Below are positions 19,170-28,190 of a stretch of 28,289 nt of DNA, piece after piece. Each line of letters starts with the position of its first letter. The stretch's first letter is position 1. This DNA is from Pelagophyceae sp. CCMP2097 (Eukaryota; Sar; Pelagophyceae), in NCBI GenBank assembly GCA_026770575.1, contig MU657198.1, positions 332,785 through 361,073 on the forward strand, given 5' to 3'. The position numbers and the translations under genes are program-made. Below the pieces are notes generated by a model. The model ran no database searches, had not been told where the DNA came from, and was given only the letters and a program-made list of their open reading frames with translations.

Positions 19170-19945
19170 TAATGGCGCCTGTATTTATTTATTTTTAGCG
19201 ATACACGGGCTTTTGAGATTTTGGTCGTTTTAGCGATAATTCGGATTTTCATGCGGTCATTTTAGCGTTATCGCGTTTTCAGGGGCAGATTTTAACGATA
19301 TTTTAGCATTCGGAGGCGGTTGCAGCGCGCTAGAGCAGTGGCCTATGAAAGTTAGCAGTGAACGGTGACCACTAGGTGTAGCGACGCAGCGGGCGAGGTC
19401 GAGCCGCCGCGTAGGAGGCGTTTATCAGCACGAACACGCACCAGCTTTTGTAGGTGCTAAGAAAGAAAACGCTGGGAAGCGTCCAAAACGGGCGTTTTTG
19501 GTCCTATAGACACGCCCATGTTTATGGACGTAAAGTACGATGATCGGGTGCGTTTGCCCGTTGCGGATGCGACGAATGAAAGGAAGTAAACACAAAAGAA
19601 CAAACGCGTGCGCGATACGGACGGACGTGTAGGTCTTCAAACGTCAGTTGTATGTGAGATATTAACGCCCTTAAGGGGCATAAGAGTTACGAAGAGATGG
19701 GCGCAACAGGAATCGACGCTTGCAGATGGGTGAAGAAACTATAAGCAACCTCACGTGATACTGAGACGTCAAAAATTGAAAACGAAAGCGGCTTCGCTGC
19801 AAACGGAGGATGCGACGCATCCAAAGGATGCGCCGCGAGAGGAAGCAGGGCCGCCACAGGCATAATCGTCATAGGAGGAAGAAAGGTCACCTTCGGCGGA
19901 TGCACCGCCTCTGGTGGCTTCGTCGCTGGAAGAGGTTGAGCAGCC
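19170..19945 (-). repeat. Family B copy 2, inverted
   Basis: On the minus strand, in order: a Pro/Ala repeat tract (about 19905-19800), the conserved block (DVSVSREVAYSFFT, about 19775-19690), GTAACT after the PIS codons, about 350 bp shared with copy 1, and a tail with three TTTTAGCG(A/T)TA motifs spaced about 32 bp (19190-19285). A 71-residue frame in the tail (19640-19425) is also open in copy 1. Confidence 0.8.
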
Positions 19946-19950
19946 TTCAG

Positions 19951-20035
19951 CAGGCGCCTTTCTAGCAGGCGCCCTTCAGCAGGCGCCCTTCAGCAGGCGC
20001 CCTTCAGCAGGCGCCCTTCAGCAGGCGCCCTTCAG
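19951..20035 (+). repeat. 14-bp tandem array CAGGCGCCCTTCAG
   Basis: One 15-bp variant (19951-19965) and five perfect 14-bp units (19966-20035). A 14-bp period shifts the reading frame each unit, so it is not coding. It overlaps the inverted G-rich repeat and extends its inner CGCCCTTCAG. Confidence 0.95.
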
Positions 20036-20060
20036 CCCGCTTACCCCCTACGGGGCCCCC
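20024..20060 (-). repeat. G-rich terminal-type repeat, inverted
   Basis: Reverse complement of 19125-19161 (GGCGCCCTTCAG, CTTACCCCCTACG, GGGGCCCCC). TATAAGG follows directly and the next gene's ATG lies 25 bp downstream. Confidence 0.75.
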
Positions 20061-20084
20061 TATAAGGTAATTGAAGCGGTGGGC

Positions 20085-20968
20085 ATGATGGACGACGACA
20101 AGCTCCTCGCCATCTTGGATGAGATCGACTGGAGCATCGAAGCGACGCGGACGCACTCGATGATGGAGCTGAATTACATCTGCGCCATGGGGTACGCGCT
20201 GGGCCGCAACTTCTTCCGGTTCGGCGTCGACCTGCGCCCCCTACTGCAGCGCGTAACGCACCTTCACCGCGAGCAGCAGGCAATGATGTCGGCGGCCGCG
20301 CAGCGGGTGGCATCCGCGGCTGAGGCGACGAGGGCGCGGCGCTTACACAGCGCTGAACGAGCGCGCGATTCCGCCATGGCACAATCGACCGCCGACCACG
20401 CTCTGCGGCAGCTGCGTAGCGACAGAGCGCACACCGAACTGGTCCAAGAGCTCGAGGAGCTCGCCGAGTGGGCCCATCGCAACACCGACGCTGTTCGACG
20501 ATGCCTCAAGGGCGACATCCAAAAGTCGGCACTTTCGAGAGGGAGGCGAAGCAGCGCGCCGACGTGCTCGTCGACAAGCTCGATGCCGCTCTGGCCGAGG
20601 GCGCGGCGTGTTCCGCGATGCTCGCAGAGGCGCGACGTGAGAAAGAAGAGGCGCGACGTGACGAAAAAGAGGCACGACGTGGCGAAAGTTCGCTGCGCCT
20701 CGACATGGGCCACCGCGAGGCGCAGCACACGGCCACGGTCGCGCGCCTTGCGGCCGACAACCAGCGCCTCAAAGCGCTGGCGTCGGAGAATCACTTACAG
20801 ATGAGGCTGGAGCTCGGCATTATCCAGATGGCCAAGGCGGCGTTGGAGACCAAGAACGCCGTAAAGACGTACCTCGACGAGACGGGTCAACCCATCCTTC
20901 CGGTGGTGACAGCGCTGCCGACGGGCGGCAAGCTCGCCACGGTGGCGTCCAGTGTCGGAGCACTATGA
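20085..20968 (+). pseudogene. Coiled-coil protein gene with a single-base frameshift
   Basis: The frame opening at ATG 20085 (MMDDDKLLAILDEIDWSIEA) runs through a helical, then heptad-like region (AQRVASAAEATRARRL, ELVQELEELAEWAHR) to about 20525. Coiled-coil coding then continues in the -1 frame (FEREAKQRADVLVDKLDAAL; EARREKEEARRDEKEARR) to TGA at 20966. One G missing after AAG (about 20525) explains the shift: the two halves join smoothly. Total about 294 residues if joined. No short intron fits between the frames. No family recognised; the length and coil suggest a structural or scaffold-like role, which is inference. A G-rich repeat end with TATAAGG abuts the 5' end, so the native promoter or upstream exons may be displaced. 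Confidence 0.5.
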
Positions 20969-21019
20969 AACCAGGCGTTTGTGCTTTCATCCGAAAAGTC
21001 GACCCGACCCCAACACTAG

Positions 21020-21861
21020 GTGGCGTCCCTGGAGCTGGAGAGACGAAAGGCTCCCGGCCCCGACGCAGCGTTCTTTTTGGAGTTGGTGCGAAAGATTCTG
21101 CGAGGCCCCGTCGTTTCATGGTACTGCTAAGAAGATCGATAAGGGGGTCGAAATGGAGCTGCCGGAGGGGACGCAACTTTTTTACGGCAGGACTGCCGAC
21201 GGCGCTTTACGCTACAAGCCGCACTCTAAGCCGAACTCGAAAAGCTCCGAGACGCGCGCGAGGCCAAGTTGACCACGCAGATACTGTTCATCGTCGACGT
21301 TATATTCAGCGCAAGAACCGGCGGCAGGAGGGTGGGCGTCGTGGGCTTCCTCCTCGGCTTCGTGGCCACCGCCGTTGGAAAATTGACGCAGTTTGCTCAA
21401 ACTCTTGCCGCGTGCCTCGCTGTTACGTCAGCGCACAGGGCCTCGTACGAGAACGTACGGACTGTGCGAGCGAGGTGGACGGAACACTACCGGGCGCAAC
21501 TTGCCGCTAAGGCCGCCGCTGGCTATATCTTCATGTTTGACAACTACGCGCACATGCAGTTTTTAAAGACCCCGGGCGCCTTAGGCGTCGGTTTGGCGTC
21601 AACGATCCCAACCATTACGATGCTGGTCAAGGGTATCCCTTTGGGAAAGCCGGCCAAGCTGAGCGTCGACCCTCATCGTCTCCCAGCCATGGAAAGGGTA
21701 AGTCCATTTGTTCTCAAGGGGGTGCCCGCGATCAGTCAAACGGGACACTCTAGGTAAACGATACAGCATGCCTCCAGCGCGTCACCGCATTCTTCGAGGC
21801 GAACAAGGACGCGCTTGTGTCGACGCGGCAAGATCGACGGCGGCGATCAGTGTCGATTTGA
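21020..21861 (+). pseudogene. Decayed multi-exon gene, possibly transposon-derived
   Basis: The clearest part is exon 21231-21697 plus exon 21778-21861, joined by a phase-0 intron with donor GTAAGT and acceptor CCTCCAG (80 bp), ending at TGA 21859-21861. It encodes a basic helix (KLRDAREAKL), a hydrophobic stretch (GVVGFLLGFVATAVGK), TSAHRASYENVRTVRARW, then IFMFDNYAHMQFLKT and IPTITMLVKGIPLG. Upstream coding-like pieces lie in other frames: 21020-21121 (LELERRKAPGPDAAFFLELV) and about 21129-21230 (KGVEMELPEGTQLFYG), needing an intron and one restored base. The FDN motif after a helical region loosely resembles DUF6589/KDZ-type mobile-element proteins; this is a weak inference. It lies 51 bp after the coiled-coil gene on the same strand and could be its continuation. 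Confidence 0.4.
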
Positions 21862-21902
21862 TCCAACCAGTGTGAAAACCCGAACCGTCACGAAAACTCG
21901 GA

Positions 21903-22062
21903 CTAGACGGGCGCGCTCTGCGTCTCTCGGGCGTCTCTCGAGCGTCTCTCGAGCTCCCTGTCTCCTCCCGAAAGTAAAATTTGTTTCGAGTGGGATTTCA
22001 AAAGATTTAAATCAGTCCCTATATTCACAACCGCTGTTGGAGCCCAGAGGCGCACTTACCAG
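21903..22062 (+). repeat. Family A partial copy
   Basis: Matches 5735-5895: GACGGGCGCGC, repeated GCGTCTCTCGAGC, CTCCTCCCGAAAGTAAAA, GATTTAAATCAGTCCC and ACAACCGCTGTT. Left and right thirds of the family are missing. Confidence 0.8.
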
Positions 22063-22764
22063 CTTAGCCTGGCGTCTAAGAGGAAAAATAATCGATTCCA
22101 GCTGGATTTGATCGAGAATCGATTTAGAATCGATTCAGCATCGATTCGAATCCGCCTTGTCCGAATTGCGACTCGGACCCGGCCGTGACGCGAATGCCTT
22201 CGCGCGTTCCGGCGATTGCCAGTGGACTCCGACTCGAAACAGTCACCGCGACGGCCGCTGAGGCCTCGCGCGTGGTGGGCTGCGCGCGCTGCGCGCGCGC
22301 GCAGCGCGCGCGCTGCGCTCGGAGAGGGAGGTGGGTTGTGGTCCTCTTAATACACACTTTATATACCCAAGGGAAACTAAACCTGCAAGCTGTCACATCT
22401 CACAGTGCACCAAAGTTGCCAGAGGTTGATCATAGATGCAGTCAAGTAATTGATCGAGACTCGCCCGCTGAGAAGCGGGTTCGAATCTGGATGAAAGACA
22501 CACACTAGTTACGCGAATAACAATGGTGGGTTGGACGCGACTCAATTATGTTTTCCAGTGTGAGTCCGGGTTCGAGTCTACCTTTTTGCCACAATTTGCA
22601 ATTCTTTTTCTTTTTATGGGTTATGGTCGTCATTTGAATCGATTCTGAATCGATTCCGGGTCAGTTCCATATCGTCTGACATTTGATACCAGGGTCAATT
22701 CAGAATAGACCGAGAATACATTAAGAATCAATTTGAATCCCCCTCAGACGGAGGTTAAAAATAA
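22063..22764. other. Region bounded by GAATCGATTC repeats, no gene seen
   Basis: Clusters of (A)ATCGATT words at about 22090-22150 and 22637-22660 (the latter followed by relics to 22740) flank 480 bp containing a 30-bp CG palindrome (22282-22311) and two GGTTCGARTCT sequences (22478 and 22569) like pol III B boxes. It may be one element with palindromic-word ends. Confidence 0.4.
22282..22311. repeat. Perfect 30-bp CG-only palindrome
   Basis: Fully self-complementary GCGCGCGCTGCGCGC and its mirror; alternating CG makes Z-DNA or cruciform formation possible. Confidence 0.95.
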
Positions 22765-23328
22765 CGCTAAACAACGTTTTCGGAACGGTTACCAGATTCC
22801 AATTTTTCGACTTTATTCGGTGCAAGGATTGCAAGTGCAAGACCGTTGCATTGAAGTTCAAACTCGCTAGTCCGCAGGCCGAAAGGTAGCTTTGGGGGCC
22901 TCGTTCGTCGGACGGGGGGCGGTTCCTTAGAACCCTAAGGGCTTCATCGCTTGGGGAGGCGAGGCCCATCCAATCGGAACCTTGGGGTCCAGAGGAACCC
23001 GCGTCGTTCGCGCGGTGTGGTGCCTCAAAAATGGGCGTCTGTTTTCAAAAAGGGTATGAAAAAAAATAAACTGGCGAACCGCCGGCGCGCGGTGTGTTTT
23101 GCGACGGCCCCGTGCGCGCCGAGTCGGATCACGACAAGCGGCGCGACAGCGAGATGCTTGCGACTCAAACCTCATCTTGCTCACAGCTTTCCTTGTCTCA
23201 ATAAGAACGATTTGATTCAGACTCAGACTGTGCAGTAAACACACACCGGATGTCATATGACGGGCATGCGGAGGCATGAAAGTTCAAGTTTTACAATGAG
23301 TTTTCGATAGCGATCTAAGCTAGTAGTG
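22765..23328 (+). repeat. Family C copy 2 (564 bp)
   Basis: Direct repeat of 15911-16474, with equal overall length despite small compensating indels. A family A fragment abuts its right end. Confidence 0.85.
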
Positions 23329-23398
23329 CGGAGCCCAGAGGCGGAGCCGGTTGGGTAGAACGCTCAGCCACGCGACGACCGAGAGCCGGAAACAGCGG
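23329..23398 (+). repeat. Family A 3' fragment
   Basis: CGGAGCCCAGAGGCGGAGC, GGTTGGGTAGAACG and GACCGAGAGCCGGAAAC, matching 5885-5962; here followed by AGCGGCCGTA as in the inverted copy at 25722. Confidence 0.8.
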
Positions 23399-23825
23399 CC
23401 GTAGGGGGGGCGGGCGGTACCGGTAGCCCGGCGTCAGTCGCGACAGGGGCGACGGCGCGCGTGAAAACACCCCGGGTTTACCCTCGTGCCTGTTCGAATG
23501 TGCAAGGTCAAACCTCTCTCTACAATTGACAGACCGCATTTTATCGACTGGAAGCGAGTCGATCCCGGGCCCCACCGGCGCGTTTGTGGACCGGCCGGTC
23601 GCTCGCGGCCCGCCTCATGGGCCCCTTCGGCCATGGGCAAAAGCTCAGCCCCGGCCCCGGGCCCTGTGGCGAGCGCGGGCTCTTGTTGCGCCAGGCCACT
23701 TTTTGGTCGCCCAAACATTTCGACCTTGAGGGAAAAAGCCACGAAGCTGTGGGAGTTTTCAGAACATTTCAACACTGTAAGAGTTTTCAGAACATTTATG
23801 GCTGGGAACAGTAGAATGCAGCGCT
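23399..23825. other. Spacer, no gene seen
   Basis: A GC-rich first half with open frames on both strands and no domain. GAGTTTTCAGAACATTT is repeated at 23753 and 23781. Confidence 0.4.
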
Positions 23826-23932
23826 TAGGAATTCCTAGTTTCCTCATCTCTTTGCAAGCGCCAATTCCTTTTGTGCACATCTCTTCGTACAAGGGGGGAA
23901 GCTTACGCGACGCGTGTCGTGGACGAGCAGGT
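23826..23932 (+). repeat. Family B / family A junction
   Basis: 23840-23892 matches the conserved family B block (TCATCTCTTTGCAAGCGCC to CACATCTCTTCGTAC), then GGGGGGAAGCTTACGCGACG from family A begins at once (23895) and runs for about 38 bp. It is a direct fusion of fragments of the two families. Confidence 0.75.
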
Positions 23933-24175
23933 TAACATAAAAATGCCGCTCATTTCCGCACCTCCACAAGGCGCTTGGTGAAACTTGGAGTGGCTTGACA
24001 TGTCCGGGCCGACCCAAGGTGTCGGGCTGACGGTTGAGCTCTTCCGTTTTTTCGCGTACCCTACGCGCCATTTCGATTATAGCGTCGCCAAAAGCTGGTT
24101 TGAGGTGGTTCTCCATTGTCATCGTCTGATTTCAACCTCCCTGCCGCTTCATTGGGGCCGGCTGTAAGCCCCGGC
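23933..24175. other. Spacer, no gene seen
   Basis: Flank of the foldback element. A short minus-strand frame is present without recognisable features. Confidence 0.35.
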
Positions 24176-24411
24176 CTCACCACAGCGGAGAATCGGCGAT
24201 CCGACTGTCGCCGAACCCGGGCACTGTTTATATATGAAGCGACACACGCGACCGGCCATAGGAGACCGGCAACATAAATAATACGCAACAACACATTCGA
24301 TCGCCAAAAGGAGATTGCCGGTCTCCTATGGCCGGTCGCGTGTGTCGCTTCATATATAAACAGTGCCCGGGTTCGGCGACAGTCGGATCGCCGATTTTCC
24401 GCTGTGCTCAC
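24176..24411. mobile_element. Foldback MITE, 92-bp arms, CTCAC target duplication
   Basis: Arms 24181-24272 and 24315-24406 are reverse complements with one mismatch in 92 bp, around a 42-bp AT-rich loop. The element ends are CACAGCGG...CCGCTGTG, and CTCAC stands directly on both sides (24176-24180 and 24407-24411). No coding capacity. A 5-bp GC-rich duplication and CACAG ends are features of Transib elements, but terminal sequence alone is not enough to assign it. Confidence 0.85.
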
Positions 24412-24734
24412 CAGAGCCCGACCTAGTGACCTGTGGAGGTACGGGATAAGGTCCAAAATTTAGGCTATGGGCTCCATTTTGTAAGTTATGGGCGGGCTCC
24501 ATTTCACTGAAATGTCCATAAAAATTCGCAATTCCATGAAAATGGTGTCAAGTTTGACACAGTTTTATTATCGATAGTGACTTTACGCGCGGCGGACCGA
24601 GCCCGTACACAAACTTCCTTCGTCAGGGACCGCGCCGCCACCAGCCCGCACCGTAGCGACCAAAAGTGGCCCCATACCTCGCTTGCAGACCGAGAAATTT
24701 ATATCCGAGTGGAATCCGTTTCATGTTGACCCCC
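24412..24734. other. Spacer, no gene seen
   Basis: GGGCTCCATTTTGTAAGTTA and a related GGGCTCCATTTCACTGAAAT lie 27 bp apart (about 24468 and 24492). Otherwise nothing recognised. Confidence 0.4.
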
Positions 24735-24965
24735 CCTTGTATAATTCATGCCCCTTAAGGGCATTATTATCCTCGCTATAGCTGACGTCTTCAGACCTAC
24801 AAATCCGTTTGTAACTTGCTCATGTATATTTTTTGTGATTCTTTCTTTCTCAATCGCTTCATCTTCGACGGGCAAACGCACCCGTCCATCGTACTCTAAG
24901 TCCTTGACTTGGGGCCAGGCTATAGGCCCGAAACGCGCGTTTTAGGCGCTTTTTGACTTTTGAGC
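24735..24965 (+). repeat. Family B partial copy (downstream block only)
   Basis: CCCCTTAAGGGCATTATTAT, ACGGGCAAACGCACCCG and CTATAGGCCCGAAACGCGCG match the block after the conserved exon-like part of other copies. The Pro/Ala tract and the SREVAYSFF block are absent. Two TCGCTAAA motifs follow at about 25028 and 25060. Confidence 0.75.
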
Positions 24966-25721
24966 TCTTTCCCTCACCGCGGCATTCCCCATGGAGCGCG
25001 CTCTACAAACGCGTCCAGTGTCAAAGTTGTCGCTAAAATTAAGACGCAAACCCCGTTTATCGCTAAACGAGCCATTTGAAGACTCGATTAAATCCGATAT
25101 CAGTGACTAGGCAGGGCCCTAGCGGACCGTTCTACGTATCCCGATGCGGCCGCCTCGAGTGCTGCGACCGCTCAATGAAAACAAAATGATTTGATTAATT
25201 CTGCACTTTGTTCCCTAAGGGACTCAGTCGAATAAGTCACTGCTAGTTTCGGGTGTTCTGTGAGAGCTTGGCCGGCGTACAGTGACAAGGAGCCTCGAGA
25301 GCGGTTTGAAATCCTCTTATACCGTAGGCCCGCGTCCTCGTCGGACGCGGCCCATCCGTCAAGTATACTCGGCTGTCTCTTTCTACGGAAATCTTTGGAG
25401 CACTCTAAATCACTGCTCGTCCACGCCCTGCTCTTCAACCCCCCCGCAAACGTCTACCGCTTCTACCACCCCTAGCTCTGCAGCCGGGTATCAATCTAAG
25501 GGCAGGTTTTGAGGGGAGGTTTGCACGATCTTGAGACACGTTTGGGCTTGACGCACCTTTGCCATCGACATCGACCTCAACAATGCTGTCATTTCATTCG
25601 ACTCTGTGCCTCTGGGGGGGCCGGTTTGAGAGACGTTGAGAGCCCCGAGTCGAGAGGCACACGTGTTGTTTGTTAGTCGCGGAGAGCTGAAAAGCCCGGG
25701 ACCGTTCTCCTTCTTGGTTTG
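24966..25721. other. Spacer with an unassigned short ORF
   Basis: A 71-codon plus-strand frame at 25260-25475 (containing RERFEILLYRR and SLLVHALLFNPP) has fair protein composition but no recognised family, and GCTCGTCCACGCCCTGCTC inside it (about 25416) is a family A word, so it may be repeat-derived. The rest shows nothing. Confidence 0.3.
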
Positions 25722-26120
25722 TTTTTACGGCCGCTGTTTCCGGCTCTCGGTCGTCGGGCGGCTGGGCGTTATACCCAACCAGCTTCGCCTCTGGGCTCCG
25801 CTTCTGGGCTCAAACAGCGGTTGTGAATATAGGGACTGATTTAAATCTTTTGAATTCCCACTCAGAACAATTTTTACTTTCGGGAGGAGACAAGGAGCTT
25901 GAGAGCCGCTCGAGAGACGCCGCGCGCGCGTCCTCGGGGGAAGCAGGTCGCGCCCGTCTGTAGGACCGTGCTCGTCATCTCCACGCTACTCTCAGGTACG
26001 CTTACTCGAAGCGCGGCGTCCTTTGCCCTTGGAAACCGTTCGGTCTCTGTGGCTCCTTGTTTGACTCTGCTCGTCCGCGCCCTGCTCGTCCACGACACGC
26101 GTCGCGTAAGCTTCCCCCCC
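25722..26120 (-). repeat. Family A copy 2, full length, inverted
   Basis: Reverse complement of 5578-5962, complete from GAGCCGGAAACAGCGG to GGGGGGAAGCTTACGCGACG. The right end is followed by a second ACACGCGTCGCGTAAGC at 26152-26168, a short tip duplication. The inner 5599-5823 frame stays open here too. Confidence 0.85.
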
Positions 26121-26199
26121 GGGCAGATCCCCGGGCATATCTCTTCAACGACACGCGTCGCGTAAGCCACCCTTCGAGCAGATTTGAGTAGGCCAGATT

Positions 26200-27330
26200 T
26201 TGGGAGGCTACTCCGCCTAATAAGACGGCACATCCGCCGGATGCGGAGCAGCCGCAAAGAGCGGCGCAGCCGGCGGAGGTTGCTAAGCCGTCGGAGGCGG
26301 CTAAGCCGCCGGAAGCGGCTAAGCCGCCGGATGCGGCCCCGCCTCCTCTGGTGGCGCAGCTGCTGGAGAAGGCTAATCCACCAGAGGCGGCGCAGCCGTC
26401 GAAGGCGGCCCATCCTCTTCTGGCGGCGCAGCCGCCAGATGCGTCGCATCCTCCGTTTGCGGCGAAGCCGCTTTCGTTTTCAATGGTTGACGTTTCAGTA
26501 TCACGTGAGGTTGCTTATAGTTTCTTCACCTCTTTGCAAGCGCCAGTTCCTATTGTGCCTATCTCCCCGTAAGTCGCATGCTCCTTAAGGGCAACATTAT
26601 CTTATCTATAACTGACGTGTGATGACCTACAAGTCCGTCCGTATCGCGCGCGAGTATGTTTTTTCATGTTTCCTCTTATTCAATCGCGTCATCTTCAACG
26701 GGCAAACGCACCCGATTATCGTACTCTATGTACTTGACTTGTGACCTTGCTATAGGCTCGAAATCAGTGGTTTTAGACGCTTTTCCACTTTTGAGAACCA
26801 GGCACTTAAGCCGATGGCCGTAAGTTCCGTCAAACACGTCTGGCGCACCTTCCTTCCGTGCCCACCCCTCCATGGCCACGGCAAACAGAATCCGCCGCAA
26901 GCGGCGCAACCGCCATTGGAGACGCGGAAGTCGTTTGCGACAAAGCCGCCTTCGTTTTCAAATTTCGACGTCTCAGTATTCCATGAGGTTGCTTATAGTT
27001 TCTTCACCTCCTCGCAAGCGCCATTTCCTTTTATTCCCATCTCTTTGTATGATTCATGTTCCTTAAGGGCGTCAATATCTTAGCTATAGCTGGCGTGCGC
27101 CAGCCTACGTGTCCATCCGTATCAGTCGCGCGTATGTTTTTCGCACTCCATTGCTTCTCTACAATGTTAATTTCAGAGGTCAAGCGCACCTGCTTGTCGT
27201 CTTATACTGCCTCGCGTTGGGGCCCGTCTATAGGCCCGAAAACGAGCGTTAAACGCACTTTTTCACTTTTGGACACTAGACACCCAGGTGAGCCGGTGAA
27301 CATAAGTGCTGTCAAACACGCCCCGCGCCT
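26200..27330 (+). repeat. Family B tandem units, period about 480 bp
   Basis: Two consecutive units: GAGGTTGCTTATAGTTTCTT at 26507 and 26988, and GTCAAACACG at 26829 and 27312. Each has a Pro/Ala-repeat tract (26230-26470; short at 26890-26935), a block in one frame reading AAKPLSFSMVDVSVSREVAY or the variant SFSNFDVSVFHEVAYSFFTS, then GTAAGT (26568) or GTATGA (27049) after the PIS codons, and about 310 bp ending in a (C/G)AAACAG or GAACAG acceptor-like site. Block length is kept without indels. Confidence 0.8.
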
Positions 27331-27399
27331 GCGCCTTCGGTGCCCACCATGCCATGGTCACGGCGAACAGAAGCTCCTCGGGCGTCGGATCCGCCAAAA

Positions 27400-28190
27400 T
27401 CGACGCAGCATCCTCAGGCGGCTCAGCCGCTGGAGGCGACCCCAGCTTTCTCAAGCGCCAGATCTGCCGATGGCTGCGCAGCCGCCGAAGGCATCTCAGC
27501 ATCCTCGATGTAAGCCGCCAGAAGCGGCCCAGCCTCCTCCTGTGGCGAAGCCACCAGATGCGGTTCAGCCGCCGAAGACGGCCCAGCCTCCTTAGGCTTC
27601 GCACCCTCCAAAGGCGTTGCAGCCTTCTCATGAAGCTCGGCTGCTGAAAGCGACGCAGCATCCTTGTGCGGCAAAGCCGTTTGAGGCGGCGCAGCCGTTT
27701 AAGACGGCCCAGTCTCGTCTAGCTGCGCAGCTGCCGGGTTGCGGCGAAGCCGCAGGAGGATGCGCATACGCCGAAGGCGACCTTGCTTCTATCTGTGACG
27801 AATCCGCCAGTGGCGGCGTAGCTGCCGGACGCTGCGTATCCGTCTCGTGCGGCTCAGCTTCTTCCTGCAGCGAACCCGCCAGAAGCTGCGCAGCCGCCGA
27901 AAGCGGCCTTGCTTCCTCCTGTGACGAATATTCCTCATCCTTCTGAGGCGGCTAAGCCTCCGAAGGCTGCTCAGCCTCTTCCTGCGGCGAAGCCGCCAGA
28001 GGCAATGCATCCGCCGAAGGCGGCATTGCTTCCTCCTGTGACGAATATACCTCTTCCGCCAAAGTCGGATAAGCCGCCGAAAATGGCTCAGCCGCCGTAG
28101 GCGGCGTAGCTGCCAAAGGCGGATCAGCCTCTTCCTTCGGCGAAGCCGCCAGAGACGGCGCATCCGCCGAAAGCGGTATTGCTTCTTCCT
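27400..28190 (+). repeat. Long Pro/Ala pentapeptide-repeat tract
   Basis: Degenerate 15- and 30-bp units of GCGGCGAAGCCGCC type. On the plus strand one frame gives PPEAAQPPKAAQPP-like peptides, another SSCDEYSS-like ones; frame and strand of any product are unclear because several frames stay open in pieces. Repeated GCTTCCTCCTGTGACGAATA (27908, 28029, 28180) marks a higher-order unit. It is the same repeat as in family B tracts. Confidence 0.7.

Noticed and set aside
20500..20530. Programmed -1 frameshift in the coiled-coil gene
   Set aside because: The local CCAAAAG is not a standard X-XXY-YYZ slippery site; a missing base is simpler.
20264..20794. Minus-strand 176-codon ORF over the coiled-coil gene
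   Set aside because: Cys/Arg/Phe-rich antisense shadow; the plus strand has heptad structure.
20985..21130. Reverse transcriptase call from the KAPGPD residues
   Set aside because: KAPGPD occurs in LINE reverse transcriptases, but nothing else of the domain follows and the frame closes after about 35 codons.
22466..22583. Two tRNA genes suggested by GGTTCGAATCT and GGTTCGAGTCT
   Set aside because: T-arm stems do not pair properly and no acceptor stem or A box fits; kept only as a weak finding.
26184..26588. Arg-rich 134-codon plus-strand ORF and the minus-strand Arg-rich ORF in the same place
   Set aside because: Off-frame readings of the GCGGCGAAGCCGCC repeat; the AAKPP/DVSVSREVAY frame is the one kept between copies.
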